Below, piece by piece: positions 1 through 6,427 of a stretch of 20,322 nucleotides of DNA. The stretch comes from an uncultured Clostridia bacterium (GTDB taxonomy: Bacteria; Bacillota; Clostridia; Christensenellales; Borkfalkiaceae): assembly GCA_934249215.1 (NCBI GenBank), contig CAKQKN010000102.1, positions 1 to 20,322 on the forward strand, read 5' to 3'. The notes below the pieces were generated by a model. It did no database searches. It saw nothing but the letters and a program-made list of their open reading frames with translations, and had not been told where the DNA came from. Numbering within the stretch: the first letter of the stretch is position 1; each line of letters begins with the position of its first letter. Made by a program: the position numbers and the translations under genes.

Positions 1-2691
1 GAAAAGGACATCGGCGGCAACGTGAAAACGTACCTCGTTTTCAACGCGCGCTTCACGCAAAAATATATGCAGCACACGATAACTTTCGAAGCGCTCGGCG
101 GCGCGTTCTCGGGCGGCGAAAAAACGCTCGAAAAAACGGGCGGCTACGGCGAGGATCTTTCGCTTATCGCTCCCGAAGATTATTCGGACGAAAAGGGTAA
201 TTTCACTTTTGTCTGCTGGACGACGGTGCCGTATTCGCTTGACCATAGGGTAGACAAAGCCGACCTTAAAATCGGCAACGCGGACGCAACTTATTACGCG
301 TATTACTCGCTCGATCCCGCTTCGATAACGCTCACGTTCAAGGGCGGTTGGGCGCCGAAAGAAGAAGCGGACGCCGAGGATCCCGAAAAAATCAAAATAA
401 CGCTCGCCAAGGTCGATCTTTATTTTAACGGCGACAAGTCGAAAACCGAACTTTCCGTCAGCGATCTTTACGGAAGAGGGTACTATCTGACCGCGAGCGA
501 GTTTGCGGTCGACAGCAAATCCTTAAGTTACGTTCCCGATTATTTAAGGTGGACGATCGACGGCGAGGAATACGTCAGCGCGTTTTATAACGACGGCTAT
601 ATGGCTTACGTGCCGTTCGACCATGACGCGACGATAGAAATAGTTTTCAAGCCCGCAACGGCAAAAATCGTCAATATCGCTTTCGTTTCCGACGGCGAGT
701 GTTTCGAGCTCGACGGAACGAAAATCGAGGGCGTCGTCTGCAACGGCTTTATGAGCGGGTTCAGACACGTCGCTAATTATTACCAAGAGTACGGCTCGAG
801 CATGACCGCTCCCGAAGTCGATTATTACAGCGCCGAACACTACCGTTTCGACAGATGGGAAACCAAGCCCGAGGCCGGTAGCGCGCCGATTTCGGTAAGA
901 GCGGGCGAGGCGATAATCTTCGAAGAGGATGCCGTTTTCTACGGCGTTTACGTCCACGACACGGAAGAAAAAGTCAGGCTTACTTTCCGCGCCGAATCGT
1001 ATTCTTCTTTAGACGGTGAAAGAGGCGATAAACTCACCGGTCTGCAAATATTCGCGGACGGAAGCGTTGAAATAACCGACTTCGGCACTGCGGGCGAAAA
1101 CGTGACTTTCGACAAAGCGCCGAAGTGCAAGGGGATGGCGTTCGTCGGTTGGACGACGGACGGGAAAGATCTGATAACCCAAAGCGATCTCGCGCAGACG
1201 ACCTATTCGACCGACGAAACTTACTACGCCGTTTACGAAGCCGCGCCTGATCGGTTCGAGGTAACGCTTTATTCGGGCGACGGAAAATTTGCGGACGAAA
1301 AAACCGAAAAGGACGTTTCAAACGTTCCGTTCGGCGAACTTACATGCAATCTCGAAAAACCGACGCCGAACGCCTCGGGGCTCGTTTTTAGCCATTACGA
1401 GGATGAAAACGGTTATCCGGTCACCGCGATAGAAAAGGGTATAACTCTATACGCGCGCTACGCAAAACCGATCTCGACGTTCGAAGAACTTCAAAACGTT
1501 AATCTCGCGCCCGATCAGAATTACGTTCTCTTGAACGACGTAAAAGCGTCGGAGGACGGAAGTATTATGGACGAAAGCAAATACGTAAGCTGGACGGCGC
1601 TCGGTGCGAACGCCAAAAACGGCTTCTCGGGAACGTTTAACGGAAACGGATTCGGTATTACGATTTACGCGAAAAGCGGAACCGACCGGAATTTCGGTCT
1701 TTTTCACAAACTCGGCGGAACGGTGTATAATCTTTCGGCTGCCGGAGCTTATTCGATCGAAGGCTCGACCGCCGCGACCGCTCTCGGCGGGTTTGTCGGC
1801 GAGGTAACGGAAAGCGGACGAATAATCGATTGCTTCAGCGCAACTTATTTCACGGTTTCCGTAAAAGCCACGCAAAAATTGTCCGTGGCCGGCTCGATAG
1901 GTATCAATAACGGGCTTATAGACGGACTTATGTCTTTATCGGCCGGGCAGATCTATATCGACGGTAACAAGGAATTTGCCGTCGGCTCGGCTGTCGGCTC
2001 AAACTTCGGCAAGATGAAAAACGTCAATCAGAGCAGCATGGGCGGGCAGGTCAACGTATCGCTCGCGCGGAGCCTTAATTGCAATATCGGCGCTTTCATC
2101 GGCTACAATTCGGGCTCGATCGAAAACTGTCTTTCCGAATTGCCGATCAAGCTCGATCTTGCGCAAGGCGACAACCTGTATCTTGCGGACTCCGTTATCC
2201 TCGGCGGGTTCGCCGGCAAAAACGACGGAACGATCGTTAATTCGACCGCATTGTACGGAAAACTCGATTACAGCGTGCATAATCTCACGCTTTCCGAAGA
2301 AAAAGGGTTGTATCTTTCTTACGATCCGGATTCCGAATATCCGTACTATATAATTTACGCCGTCGGAACGGACAATCAAGGTCTGACGCATAAAACGAAA
2401 TACGTCATATATCTCGACGACGACGCAAAGAAAGGTGAGTCGACGGAATGGAAAGAGTTTACGCTTTCGGAGTTTAAAGCGGCATACCCCGCCGATGCGA
2501 AGAAGATCGTCGATTTAAGAAACTCCATCGTTTTCGAAGGTTTCGTTTCGGAAAACAACGGCAAAACGGATAACTGCACGGTCAACGATGGCGTCGGAAC
2601 GGGCAACGGCGACGAACTCATCGCAAGCTGCGGTTTCGACGAACTGAAGTGGACTTACGTTTCGCGTTTATACGTTCCTTTCATAGGCTGA
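1..2691 (+). CDS. Large surface protein with InlB-type and GLUG repeats (5' end outside window)
   Basis: The reading frame is open from the first base of the window, so the N terminus and any signal peptide are missing; the in-frame GTG at 22 has no ribosome binding site and is unlikely to be the start. The first half (about 70-1470) holds four or five divergent Listeria-Bacteroides (InlB B-repeat) units. Each has a beta strand such as VTLYSGDGKF, a central GW or W, and an ending such as TYYAVYE or TLYARYA. The second half (about 1470-2620) holds six GLUG-type repeats: LGGFVGEVTESGRIIDC, AGSIGINNGLIDG, GSAVGSNFGKMKN, IGAFIGYNSGSIENC, LGGFAGKNDGTIVNS and FEGFVSENNGKTDNC. Such repeats occur in adhesins and mucin- or glycan-binding surface proteins of gut bacteria. 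No LPXTG motif, transmembrane anchor or S-layer domain is seen at the C terminus, so any attachment must lie in the missing part. No catalytic domain is visible. It ends at its own terminator and appears separate from the operon downstream. Confidence 0.85.
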   Translation, partial: EKDIGGNVKTYLVFNARFTQKYMQHTITFEALGGAFSGGEKTLEKTGGYGEDLSLIAPEDYSDEKGNFTFVCWTTVPYSLDHRVDKADLKIGNADATYYAYYSLDPASITLTFKGGWAPKEEADAEDPEKIKITLAKVDLYFNGDKSKTELSVSDLYGRGYYLTASEFAVDSKSLSYVPDYLRWTIDGEEYVSAFYNDGYMAYVPFDHDATIEIVFKPATAKIVNIAFVSDGECFELDGTKIEGVVCNGFMSGFRHVANYYQEYGSSMTAPEVDYYSAEHYRFDRWETKPEAGSAPISVRAGEAIIFEEDAVFYGVYVHDTEEKVRLTFRAESYSSLDGERGDKLTGLQIFADGSVEITDFGTAGENVTFDKAPKCKGMAFVGWTTDGKDLITQSDLAQTTYSTDETYYAVYEAAPDRFEVTLYSGDGKFADEKTEKDVSNVPFGELTCNLEKPTPNASGLVFSHYEDENGYPVTAIEKGITLYARYAKPISTFEELQNVNLAPDQNYVLLNDVKASEDGSIMDESKYVSWTALGANAKNGFSGTFNGNGFGITIYAKSGTDRNFGLFHKLGGTVYNLSAAGAYSIEGSTAATALGGFVGEVTESGRIIDCFSATYFTVSVKATQKLSVAGSIGINNGLIDGLMSLSAGQIYIDGNKEFAVGSAVGSNFGKMKNVNQSSMGGQVNVSLARSLNCNIGAFIGYNSGSIENCLSELPIKLDLAQGDNLYLADSVILGGFAGKNDGTIVNSTALYGKLDYSVHNLTLSEEKGLYLSYDPDSEYPYYIIYAVGTDNQGLTHKTKYVIYLDDDAKKGESTEWKEFTLSEFKAAYPADAKKIVDLRNSIVFEGFVSENNGKTDNCTVNDGVGTGNGDELIASCGFDELKWTYVSRLYVPFIG

Positions 2692-2761
2692 TCTCCGCAC
2701 GAAGACAACAAAAAAAGTCTCAATGTCAAATGTTGGGGTGTGCCCGATAGAAAATAATTTA

Positions 2762-2801
2762 ATGGCGGCAGCAACTTTTTTAAGTTGCCGCCATATTTTT
2801 T
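2762..2801 (+). terminator. Rho-independent terminator of the InlB/GLUG gene
   Basis: An inverted repeat pairs ATGGCGGCAGCAACTT (2762-2777) with AAGTTGCCGCCAT (2782-2794), with a 3-nt GCA bulge in the left arm and a TTTT loop. It is followed by six Ts (2796-2801). It lies about 70 bp past the stop codon of the surface protein gene. Confidence 0.85.
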
Positions 2802-3240
2802 GCTAAAAATGTCTTTTAAGCGGCAAGCAGTATGCGCTTTTTTTAGTTCTCAAAGTTTTTGAAACCGAATGCGTTACGTTTTAATACCTATATCTTGTTG
2901 TTTTTCCTTCTGTACTAGCCTGACACACTCATTTCTCGCGTCAAGAACCTTTCGCGTCATAAAACCGTCTGCAACTGCTACGGATAAAGCGATACGAACA
3001 CACCCATACGAACCCCGAAACGACCGAAACGACGGCACGCCGACAACCGAAAAATGCAGATAAAACCTTATTTTTTATAAAAGAAAAACCTAAACCAAAT
3101 ACTTTCGTATCCGATTTAGGTTTTGCTTGGCGGAGCGCGTCAAACCTAAAACGAATTTTTCTAATAAAAGTAAAAGTGGTGAAATCTATGCGCTAATTCC
3201 GAAATATTTAAAAAGAGTATTTTTTATTAAAGCGGTAACG
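2802..3240. other. Intergenic stretch with no convincing gene
   Basis: This stretch lies between two terminators. Short open frames exist on both strands: a 64-codon plus-strand frame at 2869-3063, a minus-strand frame over roughly the same bases ending near 2876, and a plus-strand frame ending near 3190. None has a ribosome binding site or a recognisable protein. It contains one long hairpin (3085-3124) and a further copy of the word AAACCTAAA at 3142-3150. It could hold a small RNA, a decayed gene or a dispersed repeat; the sequence alone does not decide. Confidence 0.4.
3085..3124. repeat. Inverted repeat AAAACCTAAA / TTTAGGTTTT with nested hairpin
   Basis: AAAACCTAAA (3085-3094) pairs perfectly with TTTAGGTTTT (3115-3124). 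Inside, ATAC (3099-3102) pairs with GTAT (3107-3110) around a TTTC loop, with unpaired CCAA and CCGA between the two stems. The A-run on one side and T-run on the other would allow weak terminator activity in either direction. It could also be the tip of a small RNA or a dispersed repeat. Confidence 0.55.
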
Positions 3241-3278
3241 AAAACTGCGGAAGAGCGGATCTTTCGCAGTTTTTTTTG
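3241..3278. terminator. Strong hairpin with T8, between the intergenic region and the araC-type gene
   Basis: AAAACTGCGGAAG (3241-3253) pairs with CTTTCGCAGTTTT (3261-3273), including one G-T pair, around a 7-nt loop. A run of Ts follows on the plus strand up to 3277. On the minus strand only four Ts follow the stem. It lies just past the stop codon of the convergent araC-type gene and probably works in both directions. The stronger T-run is on the plus strand, where no clear gene lies immediately upstream. Confidence 0.75.
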
Positions 3279-3295
3279 CACGCATGCAACGAGTC

Positions 3296-4192
3296 TTATT
3301 TCCCTTTGTTTTCCGAGTTAGAAATTACGATTTTTCTGTAGGCGGTCGGCGAAACACCGACTGCTTTCGTGAATACTTCGGTAAAATATACCGGATTGTC
3401 GATTCCCACTTCTCCCGCGATTATGCTGATCGGGCTGTCGTTGTTCGTAAGCAGAAGCTTTGCTTGCTCTATCCTAACGAGAGTAAGATATCTCATCGGA
3501 CTCACGTTATATTGTTTTTTGAACTGGTGCAGAAAATAGCTTTTATCCATAAGCGAAACCTTCGTAAGATCCGCAAGAGAGATGTCGTCCGCATAATGTT
3601 CTTCGATATATTCCTTGACCGCGTTTAAAAGTATGCGATTGCCGAGAGTCGTTTCCGAAACGTCTTGCGTGTCGTCCGTTATCGGGTTAAGTCTGATTAT
3701 GTCGATAAGAAGAGTTATGAAGATTGCTTCAACCTTGCTCGCATAGCTATAACGGTGGTCTTTCAGTTCGCCGAGAAGTTTAAGAATGCCGTAATAAACG
3801 TCGTTTTTTTTGCAGCCGAACGAATGAATAAAGAACCCGTTCGTCGAAAGACAATTGTTTTTCAATCCTCGCAAGTGCAGATTATCGACCGCGAAACAGT
3901 AATAGGTAAGCGGAGTTTTACTGTTTTCGGAATATTGCATATGCATGTGTTTCGAATCGACCACGAGAAGATCATCCGCTTTTATGGAATGAGTTTGTCC
4001 GTTCAGATCGAAAAAGCCGGTCCCGCTTTCGAAATAAAAAATTTCCAGGTGCGCGTGCATATGCGGCGGTACTTCTCCTTTAGGTCCGTTCTGAACCTTG
4101 GAAAAAGTGAGCAGAAGCGGCGGTGAACGGTGAAGTTCGTCTTCCGTAAGATTGAGATCGCCAACGTAATAATAATTGTAAAAGTGAGCCAT
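3296..4192 (-). CDS. AraC-family transcriptional regulator (cupin sensor + HTH)
   Basis: This is a 298-residue protein beginning MAHFYNYYYV. Residues about 25-95 form a cupin-type sensor domain, with PPHMHAHLEIFYF, the glycine turn ESGTGFF and KADDLLVVDSKHMH. Residues about 188-288 form the two-helix-turn-helix AraC DNA-binding domain, with ISLADLTKVSLMDKSYFLHQF, a second helix pair near IIAGEVGIDNPVYFTEVF, and the typical ending GVSPTAYRK. An in-frame ATG exists 24 codons upstream (4264), but a near-perfect promoter lies inside those 24 codons, so translation most likely starts at 4192; GGGAAA sits 14 nt upstream. It is transcribed divergently from the eight-gene glycan operon. That arrangement, together with the sugar-sensing type of fold, makes it the likely local regulator (inference). 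The ligand is unknown; a sialic acid or an oligosaccharide containing it is a guess from the neighbouring lyase. Confidence 0.92.
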   Translation of the reverse strand: MAHFYNYYYVGDLNLTEDELHRSPPLLLTFSKVQNGPKGEVPPHMHAHLEIFYFESGTGFFDLNGQTHSIKADDLLVVDSKHMHMQYSENSKTPLTYYCFAVDNLHLRGLKNNCLSTNGFFIHSFGCKKNDVYYGILKLLGELKDHRYSYASKVEAIFITLLIDIIRLNPITDDTQDVSETTLGNRILLNAVKEYIEEHYADDISLADLTKVSLMDKSYFLHQFKKQYNVSPMRYLTLVRIEQAKLLLTNNDSPISIIAGEVGIDNPVYFTEVFTKAVGVSPTAYRKIVISNSENKGK

Positions 4193-4214
4193 AAAATGAG
4201 TTATTTCCCGTTGT

Positions 4215-4316
4215 TTATTGCAAAATATACTATATCGGAAAGAAAAGAAAATGTCAACTCTCATCTTTGCAAAAAAGCAATTTTGTTATAGTATTACATC
4301 TTTTTGTTATTGCAAA
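4215..4316. promoter_or_regulatory. Candidate AraC-protein operator: repeated TTATTGCAAA and TTTTGTTAT elements
   Basis: TTATTGCAAA occurs exactly at 4215-4224 and at 4307-4316, and the related TTTGCAAAA at 4266-4274. The first copy covers the expected start point of the regulator transcript; the last overlaps the -35 of the operon promoter. In addition TTTTGTTAT occurs at 4281-4289 and 4302-4310, a 21-bp offset equal to two helical turns, as is usual for paired half-sites bound by AraC-type proteins. That these are the operator sites is inference from position and spacing. Confidence 0.5.
4229..4257 (-). promoter_or_regulatory. Sigma-70-type promoter of the araC-type gene
   Basis: Reading the minus strand, TTGACA (4257-4252) is followed after exactly 17 nt by TATAGT (4234-4229). 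It matches the consensus at all six -35 positions and five of six -10 positions. Transcription would start near 4222, giving a leader of about 30 nt before the ATG at 4192. This decides the start codon of the regulator. Confidence 0.8.
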
Positions 4317-4338
4317 CGCCGCGATTCGGGGGTATGAT
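4310..4338 (+). promoter_or_regulatory. Promoter of the eight-gene glycan operon
   Basis: TTGCAA (4310-4315) and TATGAT (4333-4338) are separated by 17 nt. Start would be near 4345, leaving a leader of about 94 nt before the first gene at 4439. The -35 lies inside one of the TTATTGCAAA repeats, which fits control by the divergent AraC-type protein (inference). Confidence 0.7.
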
Positions 4339-4366
4339 ATAGATAGAATTTTGTACCGATCATAAG

Positions 4367-4394
4367 CGCGAAGTGCCGGATATCCGGATTCGCG
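4367..4394 (+). promoter_or_regulatory. Stable hairpin in the operon leader
   Basis: CGCGAA (4367-4372) pairs with TTCGCG (4389-4394), and inside it CCGG (4376-4379) pairs with CCGG (4384-4387) around an ATAT loop. An asymmetric GTG/A internal loop separates the two stems. No T-run follows, so it is not an intrinsic terminator. It may stabilise the 5' end of the long mRNA or form an RNA-level control element. Confidence 0.5.
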
Positions 4395-4438
4395 GACGGG
4401 AAAACTCGATAAAAAAGAAACGACAAATAAGGTAAAAC

Positions 4439-5518
4439 ATGGAAATAGTAAGAAGCGGAACGCTGAATAGCGGCGTGGGCGGCAGAGGTTGTTTCTGGCC
4501 TACGATAGCGCGCCTTGAAAGCGGCAATCTTGCGGTGGTTTTTTCGGGCGGACGGCTTAATCATATTTGTCCGTTCGGAAGAGTGGAAATATGCTATTCG
4601 GACGACGAGGGCGAAAATTGGACTCCCGGCGCTCCGATACTCGATACACCGCTTGACGATCGGGATGCGGGTATATTGAACTGGAACGGAAAAACCGTTC
4701 TGACCACGTTCAACAACAAATTTACTTTTCAGCGCGTGTGTCTGAATCTCTGGCCGGAGAGTTGGACGGAAAAAGAAATCGCGTTTCTCAATGCCTATAT
4801 GGACAGCGTTCCGGAAGAAGAGCAGAAAAAGGCGATCGGGTCTTTGATATGCTTTTCGGACGACGGCGGCAGGCATTTCGGCGATTACGTAAAGGCTCCC
4901 GTAACGTCGCCGCATGGACCGCTCGCTTTGAGTGACGGTCGCCTTATGTGGGCGGGCAGGAACTTTTTTGCCGCCGATTGTTGGGACGATCCGAAATCAC
5001 CCGCCGGCGGAATTTACGTAACTTTTTCGGAAAGCGGCAAAGACTGGAGTAAACCGCAGAAGATCGAAATGCCGAACGATCTTCAGCCATATGAGCCGCA
5101 TGCAGTGCAATATGGCAACGGCGAAATTCTGGTTGCGACGCGCGTGCACCTGAAAGAGGGTGGAAACGGCGGCATAACTATAATGCTTTCCCGCTCGATC
5201 GACGGAGGCAAGACTTTTTCGGCTTTCGAAGAAACGGGGATATGCGGCGCGCCGCCTCATCTGCTCGTTCTAAAAGACGGCAGAACAGTCATGACGTACG
5301 GCAGAAGAACGAAGCCGTTCGGTATTCGCGCGAAAGTAAGCCGCGATCGCGGTTTAAGCTGGGGCGAGGAATTGACTCTTCGGAACGACGGAACGGATTG
5401 GGATCTCGGGTACCCTGCATCCGTTGAGCTGAAAAACGGTAACATCCTTACCGTGTATTACATTAAGCGTCCGGGCGCGAAACTTCCGGAAATTCAATAC
5501 ACTGTCTGGAAAATATAA
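4439..5518 (+). CDS. Sialidase-like protein with five Asp-box (BNR) repeats, cytosolic
   Basis: This is a 359-residue protein with no signal peptide. Five Asp-box repeats mark a sialidase-type six-bladed beta-propeller: SDDEGENW (54-61), SDDGGRHF (140-147), SESGKDW (197-203), SIDGGKTF (253-260) and SRDRGLSW (301-308). By pattern, R235 (VATRV) and R297 (GIRAK) are candidates for two arginines of the GH33 triad, and Y325 in LGYPASVEL sits where the sialidase nucleophile Tyr is expected. The first triad Arg (FRIP motif) appears to be replaced by W20 in CFWPT. Other blocks, CPFGR, LDDRDAGI and TSPHGP, resemble bacterial sialidase-family proteins of unknown activity. The ribosome binding site is AAGGT, 4429-4433. 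It is first in the operon, directly before an N-acetylneuraminate lyase. It may release a sialic-acid-like sugar from an imported glycan; true sialidase activity is uncertain because of the W20 change. Confidence 0.82.
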   Translation: MEIVRSGTLNSGVGGRGCFWPTIARLESGNLAVVFSGGRLNHICPFGRVEICYSDDEGENWTPGAPILDTPLDDRDAGILNWNGKTVLTTFNNKFTFQRVCLNLWPESWTEKEIAFLNAYMDSVPEEEQKKAIGSLICFSDDGGRHFGDYVKAPVTSPHGPLALSDGRLMWAGRNFFAADCWDDPKSPAGGIYVTFSESGKDWSKPQKIEMPNDLQPYEPHAVQYGNGEILVATRVHLKEGGNGGITIMLSRSIDGGKTFSAFEETGICGAPPHLLVLKDGRTVMTYGRRTKPFGIRAKVSRDRGLSWGEELTLRNDGTDWDLGYPASVELKNGNILTVYYIKRPGAKLPEIQYTVWKI

Positions 5519-5544
5519 CAAATTTCACGGGAGAAATTTTATAA

Positions 5545-6414
5545 ATGGACAAAAAGAAACTTATTGTGCCGATAGTAACGCCGTTTAACGACGATCAATC
5601 GGTTAATTACGAAGAATTGAAGCGTATAACCCGCGGACTTCTCGACGAGGGTGCAGACGGAATTTTTGCCGGCGGTTCGAGCGCGGAATGTTTCATGCTT
5701 TCCGAAGAAGAACGCCGTAAAACGCTCGAAACGGTAATAGAGGCTGCCGACGGAGCTTACGTAATAGCGCACGTAGGCTCGATCGGCTCGGCTCTCACCG
5801 AAAAACTCGCAAAACACGCGGAGCAGTCGGGGGCGAATGCCGTTGCAAGCGTGGCGCCGTTCTATTTCGGCTTTTCGTACGAAAACGTCAGATCATACTA
5901 TTTCGATCTTTGCGACAGCGTAAAAATCCCGACGATGATATATTACATACCGGCATGCGCGAAAGGCAGTCTGACACCCGCGCAGATGGCGGAGATCATG
6001 AACGGTAGGGAAAACATAACTTCGGTTAAATATACCGACAGCGACTATTTTACAATGCAGCGAGTCAAGGAACTTACCGGTAAGACCGTCATAAGCGGCA
6101 AGGACGAATGTTTCGTTTCCGCGATCGCCATGGGGGCGGACGGCGCGATAGGAACCACGTTCAATTTTCTTCTCGGGCACTATAAAAAAATTCTTTCTCT
6201 GTTTAATCAAGGTAAAAATGCGGAAGCGCTCGAAGTTCAGAAAAAAGCAAACGCGATAATAGCGGCGATGGGATGCGGCGACGTATTCAATACCACGAAA
6301 TATCTTATGAGTTTGCGCGGTTATAACGCCGGAACGGCGCGTAAACCGTTCATTCCGTTGACCGACGAGCAAAAAAGAACGCTTTCCGAAGCGTTCGGCA
6401 AAAATCAGATTTAA
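5545..6414 (+). CDS. nanA: N-acetylneuraminate lyase (NanA-type, DapA/DHDPS superfamily)
   Basis: This 289-residue class I aldolase has the usual family length. It should reversibly cleave N-acetylneuraminate to N-acetylmannosamine and pyruvate in the cytosol. Visible residues are the pyruvate-carboxylate loop GGSSAE (43-48; E. coli has GGSTGE), Y134 in YYIPA, the Schiff-base lysine K162 in SVKYTDSD, and D187-E188 in SGKDE. In E. coli NanA the matching Asp/Glu pair contacts the sugar tail. AHVG (75-78), VAPFYFGF (103-110) and GADGAIGTTFN (197-207) follow NanA more closely than dihydrodipicolinate synthase. The start is preceded by GGGAG 11 nt upstream, and the gene lies 26 nt after the sialidase-like gene. 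No NanE, NanK or NagA/B follows, so later steps must be encoded elsewhere. A lyase for a related 3-deoxy-2-ulosonic acid is the main alternative. Confidence 0.88.
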   Translation: MDKKKLIVPIVTPFNDDQSVNYEELKRITRGLLDEGADGIFAGGSSAECFMLSEEERRKTLETVIEAADGAYVIAHVGSIGSALTEKLAKHAEQSGANAVASVAPFYFGFSYENVRSYYFDLCDSVKIPTMIYYIPACAKGSLTPAQMAEIMNGRENITSVKYTDSDYFTMQRVKELTGKTVISGKDECFVSAIAMGADGAIGTTFNFLLGHYKKILSLFNQGKNAEALEVQKKANAIIAAMGCGDVFNTTKYLMSLRGYNAGTARKPFIPLTDEQKRTLSEAFGKNQI

Positions 6415-6427
6415 AAAGGAGTGTTTT

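Noticed and set aside
2869..3063. 64-codon plus-strand open frame in the intergenic region
   Set aside because: It has no ribosome binding site, no recognisable domain and an unnatural composition, and a minus-strand frame is open over the same bases.
3127..3321. 64-codon plus-strand open frame starting TTG
   Set aside because: It runs through the strong terminator hairpin at 3241-3278 and into the araC-type gene; no ribosome binding site.
4193..4264. Upstream ATG at 4264 for the araC-type gene
   Set aside because: The promoter TTGACA-17-TATAGT lies inside the extension, so the mRNA should start after it.
4307..4915. 202-codon minus-strand frame over the operon promoter and the sialidase-like gene
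   Set aside because: It is antisense to a protein with five Asp boxes and covers the operon promoter; no domain seen.
5545..6414. Dihydrodipicolinate synthase (dapA) as an alternative call
   Set aside because: The AHVG, YYIPA, K162 region and SGKDE motif follow NanA, and no lysine-pathway genes are nearby.
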